64,000 nt of DNA, taken from assembly GCA_963750255.1 (NCBI GenBank), contig CAVVPZ010000006.1, positions 496,001 to 560,000 on the forward strand, written 5' to 3'. A model generated the notes under the pieces. It worked only from the letters and a program-made list of their open reading frames with translations, ran no database searches and was not told where the DNA came from. Every line of letters begins with the position of its first letter. The stretch's first letter is position 1. A program made the position numbers and the translations under genes. Below are positions 8,381-17,891 of this stretch, in pieces. The stretch comes from DATLED01 sp963750255 (lineage in GTDB: Bacteria > Actinomycetota > Acidimicrobiia > Acidimicrobiales > CADCTF01).

Positions 8381-9373
8381 ATGGCTCCCTCCAAGTCGCC
8401 CGTGTCCGTCACCGTCACCGGGGCGGCCGGCAACATCGGTTACGCACTCGTCTTCCGTATCGCCTCCGGGCAGCTTCTGGGGCCGGATCAGCCGGTGGTG
8501 CTACGGCTCAAGGAGATCGAGCCGGCGATGAAGGCGCTCGACGGCGTGGTCATGGAATTGGACGACTGTGCCTTCCCCCTCCTCGCCGACGTCATCACGA
8601 CCTCCGACGACAAGACGGCCTTCGACGGGACGTCGTGGGCGATGCTCGTCGGCTCTGTTCCTCGCAAGGCCGGCATGGAACGGAGTGACCTCCTCAACAT
8701 CAACGGTGGCATCTTCAAGCCTGCCGGCGAAGCCATCAACGCCCATGCTGCGTCGGATGTCCGCGTCCTCGTGGTGGGCAATCCGTGCAACACGAACTGC
8801 TTGATCGCCAAGAACAACGCGCCCGACATTCCCGACGACCGTTGGTTCGCCATGACCCGCCTCGACCAGAACCGGGCGCAGGCCCAGCTGGCCAAGAAGG
8901 CCGGCGTTGCCGTCGACGACGTCACCAATGTCGCCATCTGGGGCAATCACTCGGCCACCCAGTTCCCCGACTTCGGCAACGCCCGGATCGGCGGCAAGCC
9001 CGCGACCGAGGTCATCGACGACCGTTCGTGGCTCGAGGGCGACTTCATCTCGACGGTGCAAAAGCGCGGCGCGGCGATCATCGAGGCGCGCGGGCTCTCG
9101 TCGGCCGCGTCGGCGGCCAACGCCGCCATCGATTCGGTGACGTCGGTGTGGTCGCCCACGGCGGCCGGCGACTGCGCGTCGTTGGCGGTGGTCAGCCAGG
9201 GCGAGTACGGCGTACCCGAGGGCCTGGTGTTCGGCTATCCCGTCCGGTCAGACGGCTCGAGCTGGTCGGTGGCCGAGGACTTCGAGCTCGACGACTTCGC
9301 CAAGGAGAAGATCCGCATCACCACCGACGAGCTGGTGGCTGAGCGCGACGAGGTGCAAGCCCTCCTGGGCTAA
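8381..9373 (+). CDS. mdh: Malate dehydrogenase (type 2, NAD-dependent)
   Basis: This 330-residue enzyme interconverts malate and oxaloacetate in the TCA cycle. The nucleotide-binding glycine motif GAAGNIG is at 14-20, the substrate loop VPRKAGMER at 93-101, TRLDQNRA at 159-166 (Asp/Arg of the active site), and the catalytic His190 in WGNHS. The sequence belongs to the longer cytosolic-plant/actinobacterial type rather than the LDH-like short form. With icd (2.8 kb) and sdhBA (15-18 kb) it makes a loose TCA neighbourhood. Start ATG 8381 directly precedes the first beta strand. Confidence 0.95.
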   Translation: MAPSKSPVSVTVTGAAGNIGYALVFRIASGQLLGPDQPVVLRLKEIEPAMKALDGVVMELDDCAFPLLADVITTSDDKTAFDGTSWAMLVGSVPRKAGMERSDLLNINGGIFKPAGEAINAHAASDVRVLVVGNPCNTNCLIAKNNAPDIPDDRWFAMTRLDQNRAQAQLAKKAGVAVDDVTNVAIWGNHSATQFPDFGNARIGGKPATEVIDDRSWLEGDFISTVQKRGAAIIEARGLSSAASAANAAIDSVTSVWSPTAAGDCASLAVVSQGEYGVPEGLVFGYPVRSDGSSWSVAEDFELDDFAKEKIRITTDELVAERDEVQALLG

Positions 9374-9377
9374 GGCG

Positions 9378-9626
9378 ATGCGACGATTTCTCGACGACGC
9401 CCTCGACGATCACCCCGACGACGACGAGGACAAGTCGCCGGTGAGCTGGTCGGTTGCGCTCCTCGACGATTGCGAGGGCTGTGACGACCTCCGAGTCGTC
9501 GTGACGCTCGAGCCGTCCGGCGAGCACGGGCGTGGTGTCGTCGCCCACCTCGCTCCGGTCGGGGCCCAGCGTCTCCGCCGGGCCTTGGCCGCTGCGCTTC
9601 GGGAGATCGGCGTCGAGCCCGAGTGA
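9378..9626 (+). CDS. Hypothetical acidic small protein
   Basis: The 82-residue product begins with an Asp-rich stretch (LDDALDDHPDDDEDK). It then has a compact region DLRVVVTLEPSGEHGRGVVAHL and a helix RLRRALAAALREIG. No family is recognised. It starts 4 nt after mdh and its stop overlaps the next gene's GTG start by 4 nt, so it is probably co-transcribed with mdh and translationally coupled to the DUF2087 protein. Confidence 0.6.
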   Translation: MRRFLDDALDDHPDDDEDKSPVSWSVALLDDCEGCDDLRVVVTLEPSGEHGRGVVAHLAPVGAQRLRRALAAALREIGVEPE

Positions 9627-10189
9627 GCGAAGCCTTCTCGGCCGCAGTCATTGTCGGGCTGCTGGCGGAGGAGGATCGACTTCGAGTCGTGGCCGCCCTG
9701 GTGCTCGGGGCGACCAACCTCGACGGAGTGGCCGACCGCGCCGGACTCGATACGAGACGGGCCTCGTCGGCGCTCGAACGCCTCGCCGCAGGCGGCCTGG
9801 TCGCCCCCGATGGTCAGGGCGGCATCCGGTTTGTCGCCGAGCGGATCAAGGACGCGGCCCGGGCCGAGGCCGAACGACGGGCGGCGGCGCGCCCAGCCGA
9901 CGACTTCGACGGCGCCTCCGCTGAAGCGGCTGCGGTGCTCCGCAACTTCGTGTCCGGCGGTCGGCTGGAGCGGATCCCGACGGCGCGGGCAAAACGGGTG
10001 GTGGTCCTCGACTGGCTCGCTCGACGCTTCGAGCCGGGACGGGTCTATCCGGAGCGCGACGTGAACCTTCTGTTGGGGCAGGCCCACAGCGATGTCGCCG
10101 CCCTCCGTCGCTACCTCGTCGACGAGTCGTTTCTCGAGCGTCGCGACGGGTTCTACTGGCGGAGCGGGGGCACGTTCGAGGTCGACTGA
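9623..10189 (+). CDS. HTH/DUF2087-domain protein
   Basis: The 188-residue protein begins with an ArsR/winged-helix-like region (EEDRLRVVAALVLGATNLDGVADRAGLDTRRASSALERL, written here only as location 13-51). It ends with a DUF2087 domain, marked by KRVVVLDWLARRFEPGRVY and LRRYLVDESFLERRDGFYWR. DUF2087 proteins are DNA-binding-like regulators of unknown targets. The GTG start at 9623 overlaps the preceding stop (GTGA). There are no visible metal-binding cysteines. The family call is fairly firm; what it controls is unknown. Confidence 0.75.
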   Translation: MSEAFSAAVIVGLLAEEDRLRVVAALVLGATNLDGVADRAGLDTRRASSALERLAAGGLVAPDGQGGIRFVAERIKDAARAEAERRAAARPADDFDGASAEAAAVLRNFVSGGRLERIPTARAKRVVVLDWLARRFEPGRVYPERDVNLLLGQAHSDVAALRRYLVDESFLERRDGFYWRSGGTFEVD

Positions 10190-10208
10190 CCGGCCAGCCG
10201 CCGCCGCG

Positions 10209-10841
10209 TCAGTGGAACTCGCAGTTGGGCATTTCGTTGACGCGGGCGAAGTGGGTCATCTCCGCATTCGGCACCTGGCTCCGACGGAGGACGGCGGTGG
10301 ATTCGTCGGCGTCGCCGGAGCGGATAGCGGCGGCGTACTCCGCCCCCGCCGCCGTCCACCCGTCCCAGGCGCGGAGCCATCGATCGACCGTTGGCTGGTC
10401 GGCTCGATCGACTGCCATGGCGCGGATGTCGATGATCATGGCGCGCCACCCGGCGGCGAGCGCCTCGATACGTACCGCCTCGGCTTCACCGCTGCGCTGG
10501 CCCAGATTGGCGTTGACAACGGTGCGGGCGGTTTCCGCGCAGCGCTCATCCGCGGTGCGGGCAAAGGCGTGGTCGGAGATCCGGTCGGGGTCGGGGCGGG
10601 TCTCCTGCCCGACCCAGAGGGCGACGAGCGCGCCGAGCACGAGAAGAACCGCGCTCGTGATCCATAGGCCCCGGGCCGCGGGCGGCACCGGCTCGGCCGG
10701 CCCGGCGGAGAGCCGCATGGTCCGCACCCACGCCGGGGTCGGGCGAACCTCGGTCGTCCACGCTCTGCCGTTCCACCGCCGGACATGGCCCGGACGCCCC
10801 GGATCGGGGTACCAGGCAGCCGGATACGACGGTCGGGGCAC
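10209..10841 (-). CDS. DUF2510-domain membrane protein
   Basis: The start is GTG 10841, giving 210 residues that begin PRPSYPAAWYPDPGRPGHVR. The WYPDPG...RRWNGRAWT signature is the DUF2510 domain, a short extracytoplasmic or juxtamembrane module common in actinobacteria. It is followed by one transmembrane helix (LWITSAVLLVLGALVALWV, about 70-88) and a soluble helical domain with two cysteines (ERCAETARTV and MPNCEFH) that may pair. It diverges from the beta-propeller protein gene across only 38 nt. Function is unknown. Confidence 0.7.
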   Translation of the reverse strand: MPRPSYPAAWYPDPGRPGHVRRWNGRAWTTEVRPTPAWVRTMRLSAGPAEPVPPAARGLWITSAVLLVLGALVALWVGQETRPDPDRISDHAFARTADERCAETARTVVNANLGQRSGEAEAVRIEALAAGWRAMIIDIRAMAVDRADQPTVDRWLRAWDGWTAAGAEYAAAIRSGDADESTAVLRRSQVPNAEMTHFARVNEMPNCEFH

Positions 10842-10879
10842 GCCGATGATTGTGGCAGGCCGGTGTACGGTCGGCGTCC

Positions 10880-12578
10880 GTGGGAGCGCTCGTCGTGCTC
10901 GCGGCGCAAGCGGGCTCCATCGAACCGGGATCGGACGCCGAGATCGTCGTGCTCGTCCGCAACACCGGCGACGAGCCCGACACGTTCCACGTGGTGGTGC
11001 AGGGCCAGGCCTCGGGCTGGGCGGTCGTCGATCCGGCGGTCCTCGACCTCGGCCCAGGCGAGGAAGCACCGGCGTGGATCCACTTCCGACCGCCGCGGTC
11101 GTTCTCGACTGCCCCCGGACCGACGCCGTTCGCAGTCGCCGTGGCCTCGGTCAAGGACCCCGAATTTCTCGTCGTCGAGACGGGCGAACTCGACATCGGC
11201 ACCTTTTCCTCGGTGACGGCCGCGGTGTCAGCCGAGCCGACGGTTGGCGCGAGATGGGCGACGCTCGGTCTCTCGGTACGCAACACGGGCAACCGTCGTC
11301 GTAATGCTCTCAGTGGCGGCGGAGGCCGCCGCCGAGGGTGTCGTCGTCGAGGTAGAGCCGGAGGAGCTTTCGCTGGCCCCCGGGCAACCCTTGGAGGCCG
11401 TGATCCGCGTGCGACCGCCGCGACGGGTGCTCCCGGGTCGCAAGATCGATCGCCGGCTCACGCTGTCGGTGGTGTCCGACGGCGGGGCCCTGGCCACGGT
11501 TCGAACCGAGTATCCCGACGACCCGTCGCTGGTAAACGAGCTGATCCGCTCTGCCCGCGTGCTCGCCGTACTGCTCGTGATCCTCTTCTTCGGCGGGATC
11601 GCGTTGTTGCGGTCCGAGACGACGTCGGGAACGGTTGATGTCAGGCCGGGGAGCGGGCCCGTCGAGTTGCCTTCGGCGGCACCGACGACCGAGCTTCCGA
11701 GCGAGACGACGCAGCCCGGGGCTGGCGCAGCCACGACCGAGACACCGTCGGCAGGGACGGCCGAGCCTGGCGCGCTCCCCGAGCCCGGACCGGCACCGGT
11801 GCTGCCGAGGCTCGTGTTCGTGCGGGTGTACGGACCGAACAGTCGAGATCTCGTGGTGCGCCAACCCGGAGACCGCGAGTCCGAACTCAGGTTGCGATCC
11901 GACAACGCGGTCGAACTTCGGCCGAGGTTGTCGCCGTCGGGAGCCGACGTCGCCTTCGTGCGCGAGCGCGACGGCGCGTGGCGGGTTTGTGTGAGCCCGT
12001 CTACCGGCGGCGAGGCGGTCTGCGTGGCTGACACCACGTCCGACGCCGCTGTGGCCTGGTCGGCCGATGGGGGGACGTTGCTTTTCAGTAGGTCGGGCGC
12101 TCTGCGTTCGGTGGCCTACGACATCGGGAGTCAGACCGCAGGGCCCGAGGTGGATCTCGGTGTTGCTGTCCCCGGGGGTTCGTTCTCGTTGTCGCGCGAC
12201 GGAAGCCGGATCGTGGTCGCTGACGGACGGAAGCTTCTCATCCGTCCCGTCGACGGTTCGCCCGGCGTGACCGTCGACGTGTCCCGATCGGTCGCCGACC
12301 CGTCGTTCTCGCCGGACGGAAGCCGCATCGTGTTCACGGCCGACTTCCAGATTTTCACCGTTGGCGTCGGTGGAGGAGCGGTTCGTCAACTCACCCGACC
12401 CAACACGGTCAACGGCGAACCTACTTGGACCGGAGCGGGCGACTGGGTTGTGTTTCGCAGCAATCGATCGGGTTCCGGCGATCTGTATGTGGTCAAGGCA
12501 AGCGCGGCCAACGGAGAAGAGACTGGCCTTGCTCGACTGACCACGTCCAACGAGCGCGACGCCTTCCCGAGCTTCTGA
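10880..12578 (+). CDS. Membrane-anchored beta-propeller (PD40/TolB-like) protein, one frameshift
   Basis: The N-terminal half (from GTG 10880, VGALVVLAAQAGSIEPGSDA) is an immunoglobulin-like domain of the NEW3/DUF11 sort (VVLVRNTGDEPDTFHVVVQG). A +1 shift near 11295 moves to the frame VVVMLSVAAEAAAEGVVVEV, which continues the repeat. Next come a transmembrane helix (VLAVLLVILFFGGIALL), a Thr/Pro linker, and a WD40-like propeller with repeated SPDGSRIVF-type strands and a final RSNRSGSGDLYVV. The topology suggests an outer-surface propeller on a stalk. A ligand cannot be named. Removing one base in the AACCGTCGTC stretch restores the frame, so an indel error is likely. Confidence 0.65.
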
Positions 12579-13486
12579 TGACCGGAGCCACCGATGAGCG
12601 ACGGCACGCTCCCGGCGACGACCCGCTCTGGAACGAGTCGTGGTACTTCGACTTCTCGACCCCCGACGGCGGCGTCGGCGGCTACGTCCGGCTGGGGCTC
12701 TATCCGAACCTCGGCGTGGCTTGGTACTGGGCGGCGTTCGTCCGCCCCGAGGAGCCGCCGTTGGTGGTGCGCCACCACCAGGTCGTGCTTCCGGCTGGAC
12801 CCGGTCTCGAGCTCCGCGAGGACGGGCTCTGGTCGGCGTTGCACTGTGAAACCCCGATGGAGCACTGGACGGTCGGGCTGGAGGCATTTGCCTTGGCCCT
12901 GGACGATCCCCGCGATGCCCACGACGCCGAGCCCCGGGGAGACCGGGTGCCGCTCGGCTTCGATCTCGAGTGGGAGTCGACGGCGCCGCAATTCGACTAC
13001 CCCGGCGTGAGTCGCTACGAGCAATCGTGCCGCGTCTCGGGTGAGGTGTTGGTCGGCACCGAAGCCCTCGAGATCGACGGCTTCGGACAACGCGACCACT
13101 CGTGGGGCGTGCGTGACTGGTGGACTCTCGGTTGGGTCTGGACCGCGGGCCGATTCGCCGACGGCGTCGCGTTCCACGCCATGCATCTCGATCACGAGAG
13201 CATCTCCTATGGCCCCGGATATGTCGTGACCAGTGCCGACCTCACCGCCCTCGACGGATTCGCCGCCGACGTGAGCGACGGCACAAAGGGTCTGCCCGGC
13301 TCGACCGAGATGGCCCTCGGCTCGCTGACGATGACGGCGCATCCGACGGCGTTTGCCTCGGTTCGACTCGACAGTCCCGATGGACGCACGGGCGTTCTCC
13401 ATCGTTCCCTGTGCCGCTTTGACCGCCCCGACGGCGTGGTCGGATACGGCTGGACCGAATGGAATCGACCTCGTCGGGATCAGTAG
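12578..13486 (+). CDS. DUF7064/DUF7065-like protein
   Basis: The 302-residue product starts at ATG 12578, sharing one base with the stop of the propeller gene (TGATG). Its pattern (DPLWNESWYFDFSTPDG, GYVRLGLYPNLGVAWYW, GFGQRDHSWGVRDWW) resembles the DUF7064/7065 proteins related to AttH/hydroxyneurosporene hydratase-like beta barrels. The RDHSWGVRDWW block is their most conserved stretch. Such proteins often sit near lipid or steroid catabolic genes, but nothing here supports that. There is no signal peptide. It converges with the next gene with a 7-nt overlap. Confidence 0.6.
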   Translation: MTGATDERRHAPGDDPLWNESWYFDFSTPDGGVGGYVRLGLYPNLGVAWYWAAFVRPEEPPLVVRHHQVVLPAGPGLELREDGLWSALHCETPMEHWTVGLEAFALALDDPRDAHDAEPRGDRVPLGFDLEWESTAPQFDYPGVSRYEQSCRVSGEVLVGTEALEIDGFGQRDHSWGVRDWWTLGWVWTAGRFADGVAFHAMHLDHESISYGPGYVVTSADLTALDGFAADVSDGTKGLPGSTEMALGSLTMTAHPTAFASVRLDSPDGRTGVLHRSLCRFDRPDGVVGYGWTEWNRPRRDQ

Positions 13487-15186
13487 GCGGCGACGGGCGC
13501 GGCCACGGGTGCGAGCAGGAAGGCTCGGGTCTCGGCGTCGATGCGACCGGTGACCGGTAGACGGGCGGCGGCCTGGTACGCCTTGAGGGCTTCGATCGTC
13601 GCCGGTCCCCACACCCCGTCGGTGGGGGTGGGGTAGCCGAAGCCGGCGAGCACGGTCTGATAGGCGCGGACCATGCCGGGGTTGAGGCCCTCGGCCGCCA
13701 CTCCACCGAGATCGAGGCGGAACTCGCCTGCGTCGCGGATCGCCTCCCACGCCTCTTGGCTTGCGTGTTGATAGCTCCAGAACGAGACGCCCGAGGCACC
13801 CGCCCCCTGGGCGTACTGCAGGAACCGGATGATCGTGGCGCGATCGGGGACGCCGGGTGGCCCGCCTTCGGGCCCGCCGTCGTAGGCCTGACCGATGGGG
13901 AAGACGGGCTTGCCCCACTGGCTGAGGTAGCTGACAGCGTGGGCTACGTCGGTGGCCGGGTCTCGATTCATCCAATAGACCATCGGCGCGACGGCGTCGA
14001 AGTGCGGAACGATCGCTGCGTACGGGAAGCCGGCCTTGAGGCGACGGTCGGTCGGGTTGGGAACGGTGGCGATGAGCGGATAGTTGTCGCCCACGTTCTG
14101 CCGGAGCCACGTGCAGTAGGCGGTGACGAACTCGAGGTCGTTGTTGGTGCCCTCGTGGGCGGTTTCGATATCGGCCGAGAAGCCGTCGATGCGGTGACCG
14201 TCGGGGGTCGTGTAGCGGATGGCAGCCAGTGCACGATTGACGTCGTCGCCGGGATGGTCGAGATACGGGAAGTCCCAGCCGTAGACCCGGAGATTGTTGG
14301 CGTGGGCGACGGGCAGGAGGCGGTCCAGGAAGGGGCCGCCCACGAAACCGCCCTTGAGCGTGCCGGTGCGGACGTAGAGGTGGGTCAGTCCGTAGGCCTT
14401 CGCCCGCGCCACGATGGCCACAGGATCGCCGCCATCGGCTCGGTCCTCCAACCAGATCCACATCCCCTTGCCGATGGGGAGCCCGCCGCGGGCGGTTGGC
14501 GGCCGGGCGCCGACGGGAGGGTTCGAGGGGTTGGGGTCGACCGGCGCGGTGGTGGCTGGCGCCGGCGTCGCCGGTGCAATCGTGGTCGGCGCGGGCGCGG
14601 TGGTGGTCGTGGCTGTCGACGTCGGGGGCACCTCGGCGGCGACCGACTCGGGCGCCGACGGCAGCTCGGCGGCCGAGCGGAGGCTCACGATGGCGGCCAA
14701 ACGCCGCAGGTGCACCGTCGGCTCGGGGGCCGACACTGTCGCCAGGGCCACGATTCCAGCGCAGGCAAGAGCCACGGCGCCGACGAAGAGGTCGGCGGCG
14801 AGGCGGGCATCGGCCGCGCTCGACCAGCCCTGGCCGTGGTGCTCGGCGAGGTGATCCGCCAGCTTGATTCGTGCGGACCGAAGGTCGGCGGCGGCGCTGA
14901 CGACGCGGTCGACCGGGCGCAGGGGCGAGCGACGCAAGGTGGTGGACCAACTCGGGATGGCGTCGCAGCGAAGGGCCCTCGCCATCGACCACGGCGGCCG
15001 CGAGTCCCGCTGCGGCCTCGAGGATCTCGGCTGCCCATCGCGCCGATCGTCTGGCCGCCGTCCGCCCGCGGTGAGAGGCCTGATGGGCTCTGGCCGCGCA
15101 CCAGGGCTCGGCGCCGCTGAGTGCGGCACGGAGGAATCGGCGCGGGATCCGAGGATCGGGAGCAGGGTGGCGAGAAGCGTCGTCAC
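13480..15186 (-). CDS. Secreted/anchored TIM-barrel glycosidase-like protein with C-terminal peptidoglycan-binding domain
   Basis: From the N-terminus there is a helix-rich cytoplasmic region, one transmembrane segment (LFVGAVALACAGIVALA) and a Thr/Ala/Pro linker. A barrel domain follows, with GKGMWIWLEDRADGGDP, THLYVRTGTLKGGF, LRVYGWDFPYLDHPGDD, IDGFSADIETAHEG and MVYWMNRDPATDV. It resembles GH25/DUF1906-type barrels, with acidic residues (FSADIE) at the usual strand-4 position. The last 65 residues are a PG_binding_1 domain (GVWGPATIEALKAYQAAARLPVTG). The first 85 residues look unnatural in this frame. Another frame reads WAAEILEAAAGLAAAVVDGE there, so a frameshift near 14935 and an uncertain start are likely. 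Probably a cell-wall-associated hydrolase. Confidence 0.65.
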   Translation of the reverse strand: MTTLLATLLPILGSRADSSVPHSAAPSPGARPEPIRPLTAGGRRPDDRRDGQPRSSRPQRDSRPPWSMARALRCDAIPSWSTTLRRSPLRPVDRVVSAAADLRSARIKLADHLAEHHGQGWSSAADARLAADLFVGAVALACAGIVALATVSAPEPTVHLRRLAAIVSLRSAAELPSAPESVAAEVPPTSTATTTTAPAPTTIAPATPAPATTAPVDPNPSNPPVGARPPTARGGLPIGKGMWIWLEDRADGGDPVAIVARAKAYGLTHLYVRTGTLKGGFVGGPFLDRLLPVAHANNLRVYGWDFPYLDHPGDDVNRALAAIRYTTPDGHRIDGFSADIETAHEGTNNDLEFVTAYCTWLRQNVGDNYPLIATVPNPTDRRLKAGFPYAAIVPHFDAVAPMVYWMNRDPATDVAHAVSYLSQWGKPVFPIGQAYDGGPEGGPPGVPDRATIIRFLQYAQGAGASGVSFWSYQHASQEAWEAIRDAGEFRLDLGGVAAEGLNPGMVRAYQTVLAGFGYPTPTDGVWGPATIEALKAYQAAARLPVTGRIDAETRAFLLAPVAAPVAAY

Positions 15187-15276
15187 GGGTCAGTCGTAGA
15201 TGCGGCCGCGACCGTTCGGCCGGACCGTCCCCCAGAAGGTCGACGAATATTGACCCTCAGTTGAGGATTTCACCGC

Positions 15277-15300
15277 CCAGCCCAGGAATTCCTGGTCTGG
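15277..15300. other. 24-bp near-perfect palindrome downstream of sdhB
   Basis: CCAGGAATTCCTGG is a perfect 14-bp palindrome at 15282-15295, and the symmetry extends to 24 bp with one mismatched pair. There is no loop, so it looks more like a protein-binding dyad than a terminator. It begins 13 nt after the sdhB stop. Confidence 0.4.
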
Positions 15301-15312
15301 AGGTCAGATTTC

Positions 15313-16071
15313 TCAGACCCGGTCGAAGAGGATGGCCCGCTTGACGTCCTCGATGGCCTCGGTCACCTTGATCCCGCGCGGGCACGCCTCGGAGCAGTTG
15401 AAGGCAGTGCGGCACTTCCAGACGCCCGACCGCTGGTTGAGGATGTCGAGCCGCTGTTCGGTGGCCTCGTCGCGGCTGTCGAAGATGAATCGGTGGGCGT
15501 TGACGATCGCAGCCGGGCCCACGTACTGGCTGTTGCCCCAGTAGACGGGGCACGAGGTGGTGCACGCCGCGCAGAGGATGCACTTGGTCGTGTCATCGAA
15601 GCGCTCGCGTTGCTCGGCCGACTGGGGCCGTTCCTTGTAGCCGGGGTCGCCGCTGTTGATGAGGAACGGGAGCACCGAGCGGTACTGCGCGAAGAACGGC
15701 TCCATGTCGACGACGAGGTCCTTGATCACGGGGAGGCCACGAATGGCCTCGACGGTGATCACGCTGCCGTAGTCCTCGACGAGGGCCTGGCACGCCAACG
15801 CATTGGCCCCGTTGATGACCATGGCGTCGCTGCCGCAGACGCCATGGGCGCACGAGCGGCGGAACGTGAGCGTGCCGTCGTGGTGCCACTTGGCGGCGTG
15901 GAGCACGTCGAGAACAACGGAGCGGAATGCCTTGACCTGCACGTTGAACGTGTCCCAATGAGGCTTGGTGTCGCGCTCGGGGTCGTAGCGCTTGACCCGC
16001 AGTTCGACGTCGATCATGTCGGGCTTGGCCACCTTGGCCGGGGCCGAGGAAGGAGCGGAAACGCTCGCCAT
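15313..16071 (-). CDS. sdhB: Succinate dehydrogenase iron-sulfur subunit
   Basis: This 252-residue subunit carries electrons from SdhA flavin to quinone. All three cluster motifs are visible: the [2Fe-2S] set in CAHGVCGSDAM with an upstream and a following Cys, the [4Fe-4S] set CILCAACTTSCP, and the [3Fe-4S] set CSEACPRG. ATG 16071 (MASVSAPSS) is preferred over the upstream in-frame ATG 16107, which lies inside sdhA. It sits 1 nt past the sdhA stop, so the two are translationally coupled. No sdhC or sdhD follows. Confidence 0.95.
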   Translation of the reverse strand: MASVSAPSSAPAKVAKPDMIDVELRVKRYDPERDTKPHWDTFNVQVKAFRSVVLDVLHAAKWHHDGTLTFRRSCAHGVCGSDAMVINGANALACQALVEDYGSVITVEAIRGLPVIKDLVVDMEPFFAQYRSVLPFLINSGDPGYKERPQSAEQRERFDDTTKCILCAACTTSCPVYWGNSQYVGPAAIVNAHRFIFDSRDEATEQRLDILNQRSGVWKCRTAFNCSEACPRGIKVTEAIEDVKRAILFDRV

Positions 16072-16072
16072 G

Positions 16073-17833
16073 TCAGTACTTCCTTTCCATGGGCTCATAC
16101 GCCCCACCGATGACCGGCTTGTAGTCCAAGGTCAGGCTGCCGTCGGCCGACCGGGTGATGAGGGTGTGCTTCATCCAGTTGGCGTCGTCGCGATCGGGAT
16201 GGTCGACGCGCATATGCGCTCCTCGGCTCTCGGGTCGAGCCGCAGCGCTCACGACAAGGGCCTCGGCCAAGTCGATGAGGTAGCCCAACTCCAGCGCCTC
16301 GGTGAGGTCGTAGTTGAACGTCTCGCCCTTGTCGTCGATGGACACTCGCTCCCACCGCTCGCGCAGCTCGGAGACGGTCTGGCGCACGGCGTCGAGGCTC
16401 TCCTGGCTGCGGAACACCGATGCCTTGTCCATCATCTCGTTCTGGAGCGTGGTGCGGATGTCGGCGACCTTCTCGCCCCCGCTTCCCGCCTTCATCCGCT
16501 CGATGCGGCTGCGGACCTCGTCCTCGACGCCCTTGGGCAGTTCCGGGACTTCGACGTCGGGCCGGCTGACGAACTCGGCCATCGCTCGTCCTCCACGCTT
16601 GCCGAAGACGACGATGTCGAGGAGCGAGTTGGTGCCGAGTCGGTTGGAGCCGTGCACGGAGACACAGGCGCACTCGCCGGCGGCGTAGAGCCCGGTGACG
16701 ACCGTCTGCTCAGGGCCGATTACGACCTCGCCGTCGACGTTGGTGGGAATGCCGCCCATGGCGTAGTGGGCCGTCGGCTGGATCGGAATCGGGTCGACCT
16801 TGGGCTCGAGGCCCAGGTAGGTGCGCACGAAGTCGGTGATGTCAGGGAGCTTGGCGTCGATGAACTCGGGCGGGAGATGGGTGAGGTCGAGGTAGACGGC
16901 GTCCTTGTCGGGCCCGATGCCGCGACCCTCGAGGATCTCGGTCTGGATCGCTCGAGCCACCATGTCGCGCGGTGCGAGGTCCTTGACCGTCGGTGCGTAG
17001 CGCTCCATGAACCGCTCGTTCTCGCTGTTGCGAAGGATGCCGCCCTCGCCGCGAGCCGCCTCGCTCAACAGGATCCCGAGCTTGTAGATGCCGGTCGGAT
17101 GGAACTGGAAGAACTCCATGTCCTGCATGGGGATGCCCCGGCGGTAGAGGAGGCCGGGTCCGTCGCCGGTGAGGGTGTGGGCGTTGGAGGAGACCTTGAA
17201 CATCTTCCCGAAGCCGCCGCTGGCGAAGAGGCAGGCCTTGGTGCTGAAGACGTGGAGGTCGCCGGTGGCCTGCTCGTAGGCGATCACGCCTCCGACTCGC
17301 CGACCGCCGGCGCCGTCGTCGACGAAGGCGATGTCGAGCACCTGGAACTCATTGAAGAAGTTGACGTCGCGAGCCACGCACTGCTGGAACAGTGTCTGGA
17401 GGATCATGTGGCCGGTGCGGTCGGCGGAGTAACAGGCCCGCATCACGGGCGCCTCGCCGTGGTTCCGGGTATGGCCGCCGAATCGGCGCTGGTCGATCTT
17501 GCCCTCGGGGGTGCGGTTGAACGGCAGCCCGAAATGCTCGAGTTCGATCACGGCATCGATGGCCTCGCGGCACATGATTTCGGCCGCCGGCTGATCGACG
17601 AGGTAGTCACCGCCCTTGACGGTGTCGAAGAGATGCCACTCCCAGCTGTCCTCTTCGACGTTGGCCAACGCCGCGCACATGCCGCCCTGGGCGGCACCGG
17701 TGTGGGAACGGGTGGGGTACAGCTTGGTGATCACCGCGGTGCGGCACTTCCCGGCCGTCTCGATGGCCGCCCGGAGGCCGGCACCACCGGCACCGACGAT
17801 CACCGCGTCGTAGCTGTGGTAGTGGACGTTCAC
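16073..17833 (-). CDS. sdhA: Succinate dehydrogenase flavoprotein subunit
   Basis: This 586-residue catalytic subunit oxidises succinate to fumarate. It has the dinucleotide-binding fold at 10-30 (DAVIVGAGGAGLRAAIE), the covalent-FAD histidine in SHTGAAQGG (about 44-52), and the active-site blocks HTRNHGEAPVMRACYSADRT and LGTNSLLD. NERFMERYAPTVKDLAPRD marks the capping domain. Length is normal. The gene order is sdhA-sdhB, and the membrane subunits sdhC/sdhD are not adjacent: a GH2 gene lies directly upstream on the same strand, 58 nt away. The quinone-binding anchors must be elsewhere in the genome or be divergent. Confidence 0.95.
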   Translation of the reverse strand: MNVHYHSYDAVIVGAGGAGLRAAIETAGKCRTAVITKLYPTRSHTGAAQGGMCAALANVEEDSWEWHLFDTVKGGDYLVDQPAAEIMCREAIDAVIELEHFGLPFNRTPEGKIDQRRFGGHTRNHGEAPVMRACYSADRTGHMILQTLFQQCVARDVNFFNEFQVLDIAFVDDGAGGRRVGGVIAYEQATGDLHVFSTKACLFASGGFGKMFKVSSNAHTLTGDGPGLLYRRGIPMQDMEFFQFHPTGIYKLGILLSEAARGEGGILRNSENERFMERYAPTVKDLAPRDMVARAIQTEILEGRGIGPDKDAVYLDLTHLPPEFIDAKLPDITDFVRTYLGLEPKVDPIPIQPTAHYAMGGIPTNVDGEVVIGPEQTVVTGLYAAGECACVSVHGSNRLGTNSLLDIVVFGKRGGRAMAEFVSRPDVEVPELPKGVEDEVRSRIERMKAGSGGEKVADIRTTLQNEMMDKASVFRSQESLDAVRQTVSELRERWERVSIDDKGETFNYDLTEALELGYLIDLAEALVVSAAARPESRGAHMRVDHPDRDDANWMKHTLITRSADGSLTLDYKPVIGGAYEPMERKY

Positions 17834-17891
17834 GGTCGAATCCTGTCATCCGCCAGAGGTCGATGCGCAATCCCGCGAGTGGCCGCCGGGG

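Noticed and set aside
12386..14992. An 868-codon minus-strand open frame
   Set aside because: It is Arg/Pro-rich and covers two good genes in other frames. A short piece near 14940-15100 looks natural and was used only as evidence for a frameshift.
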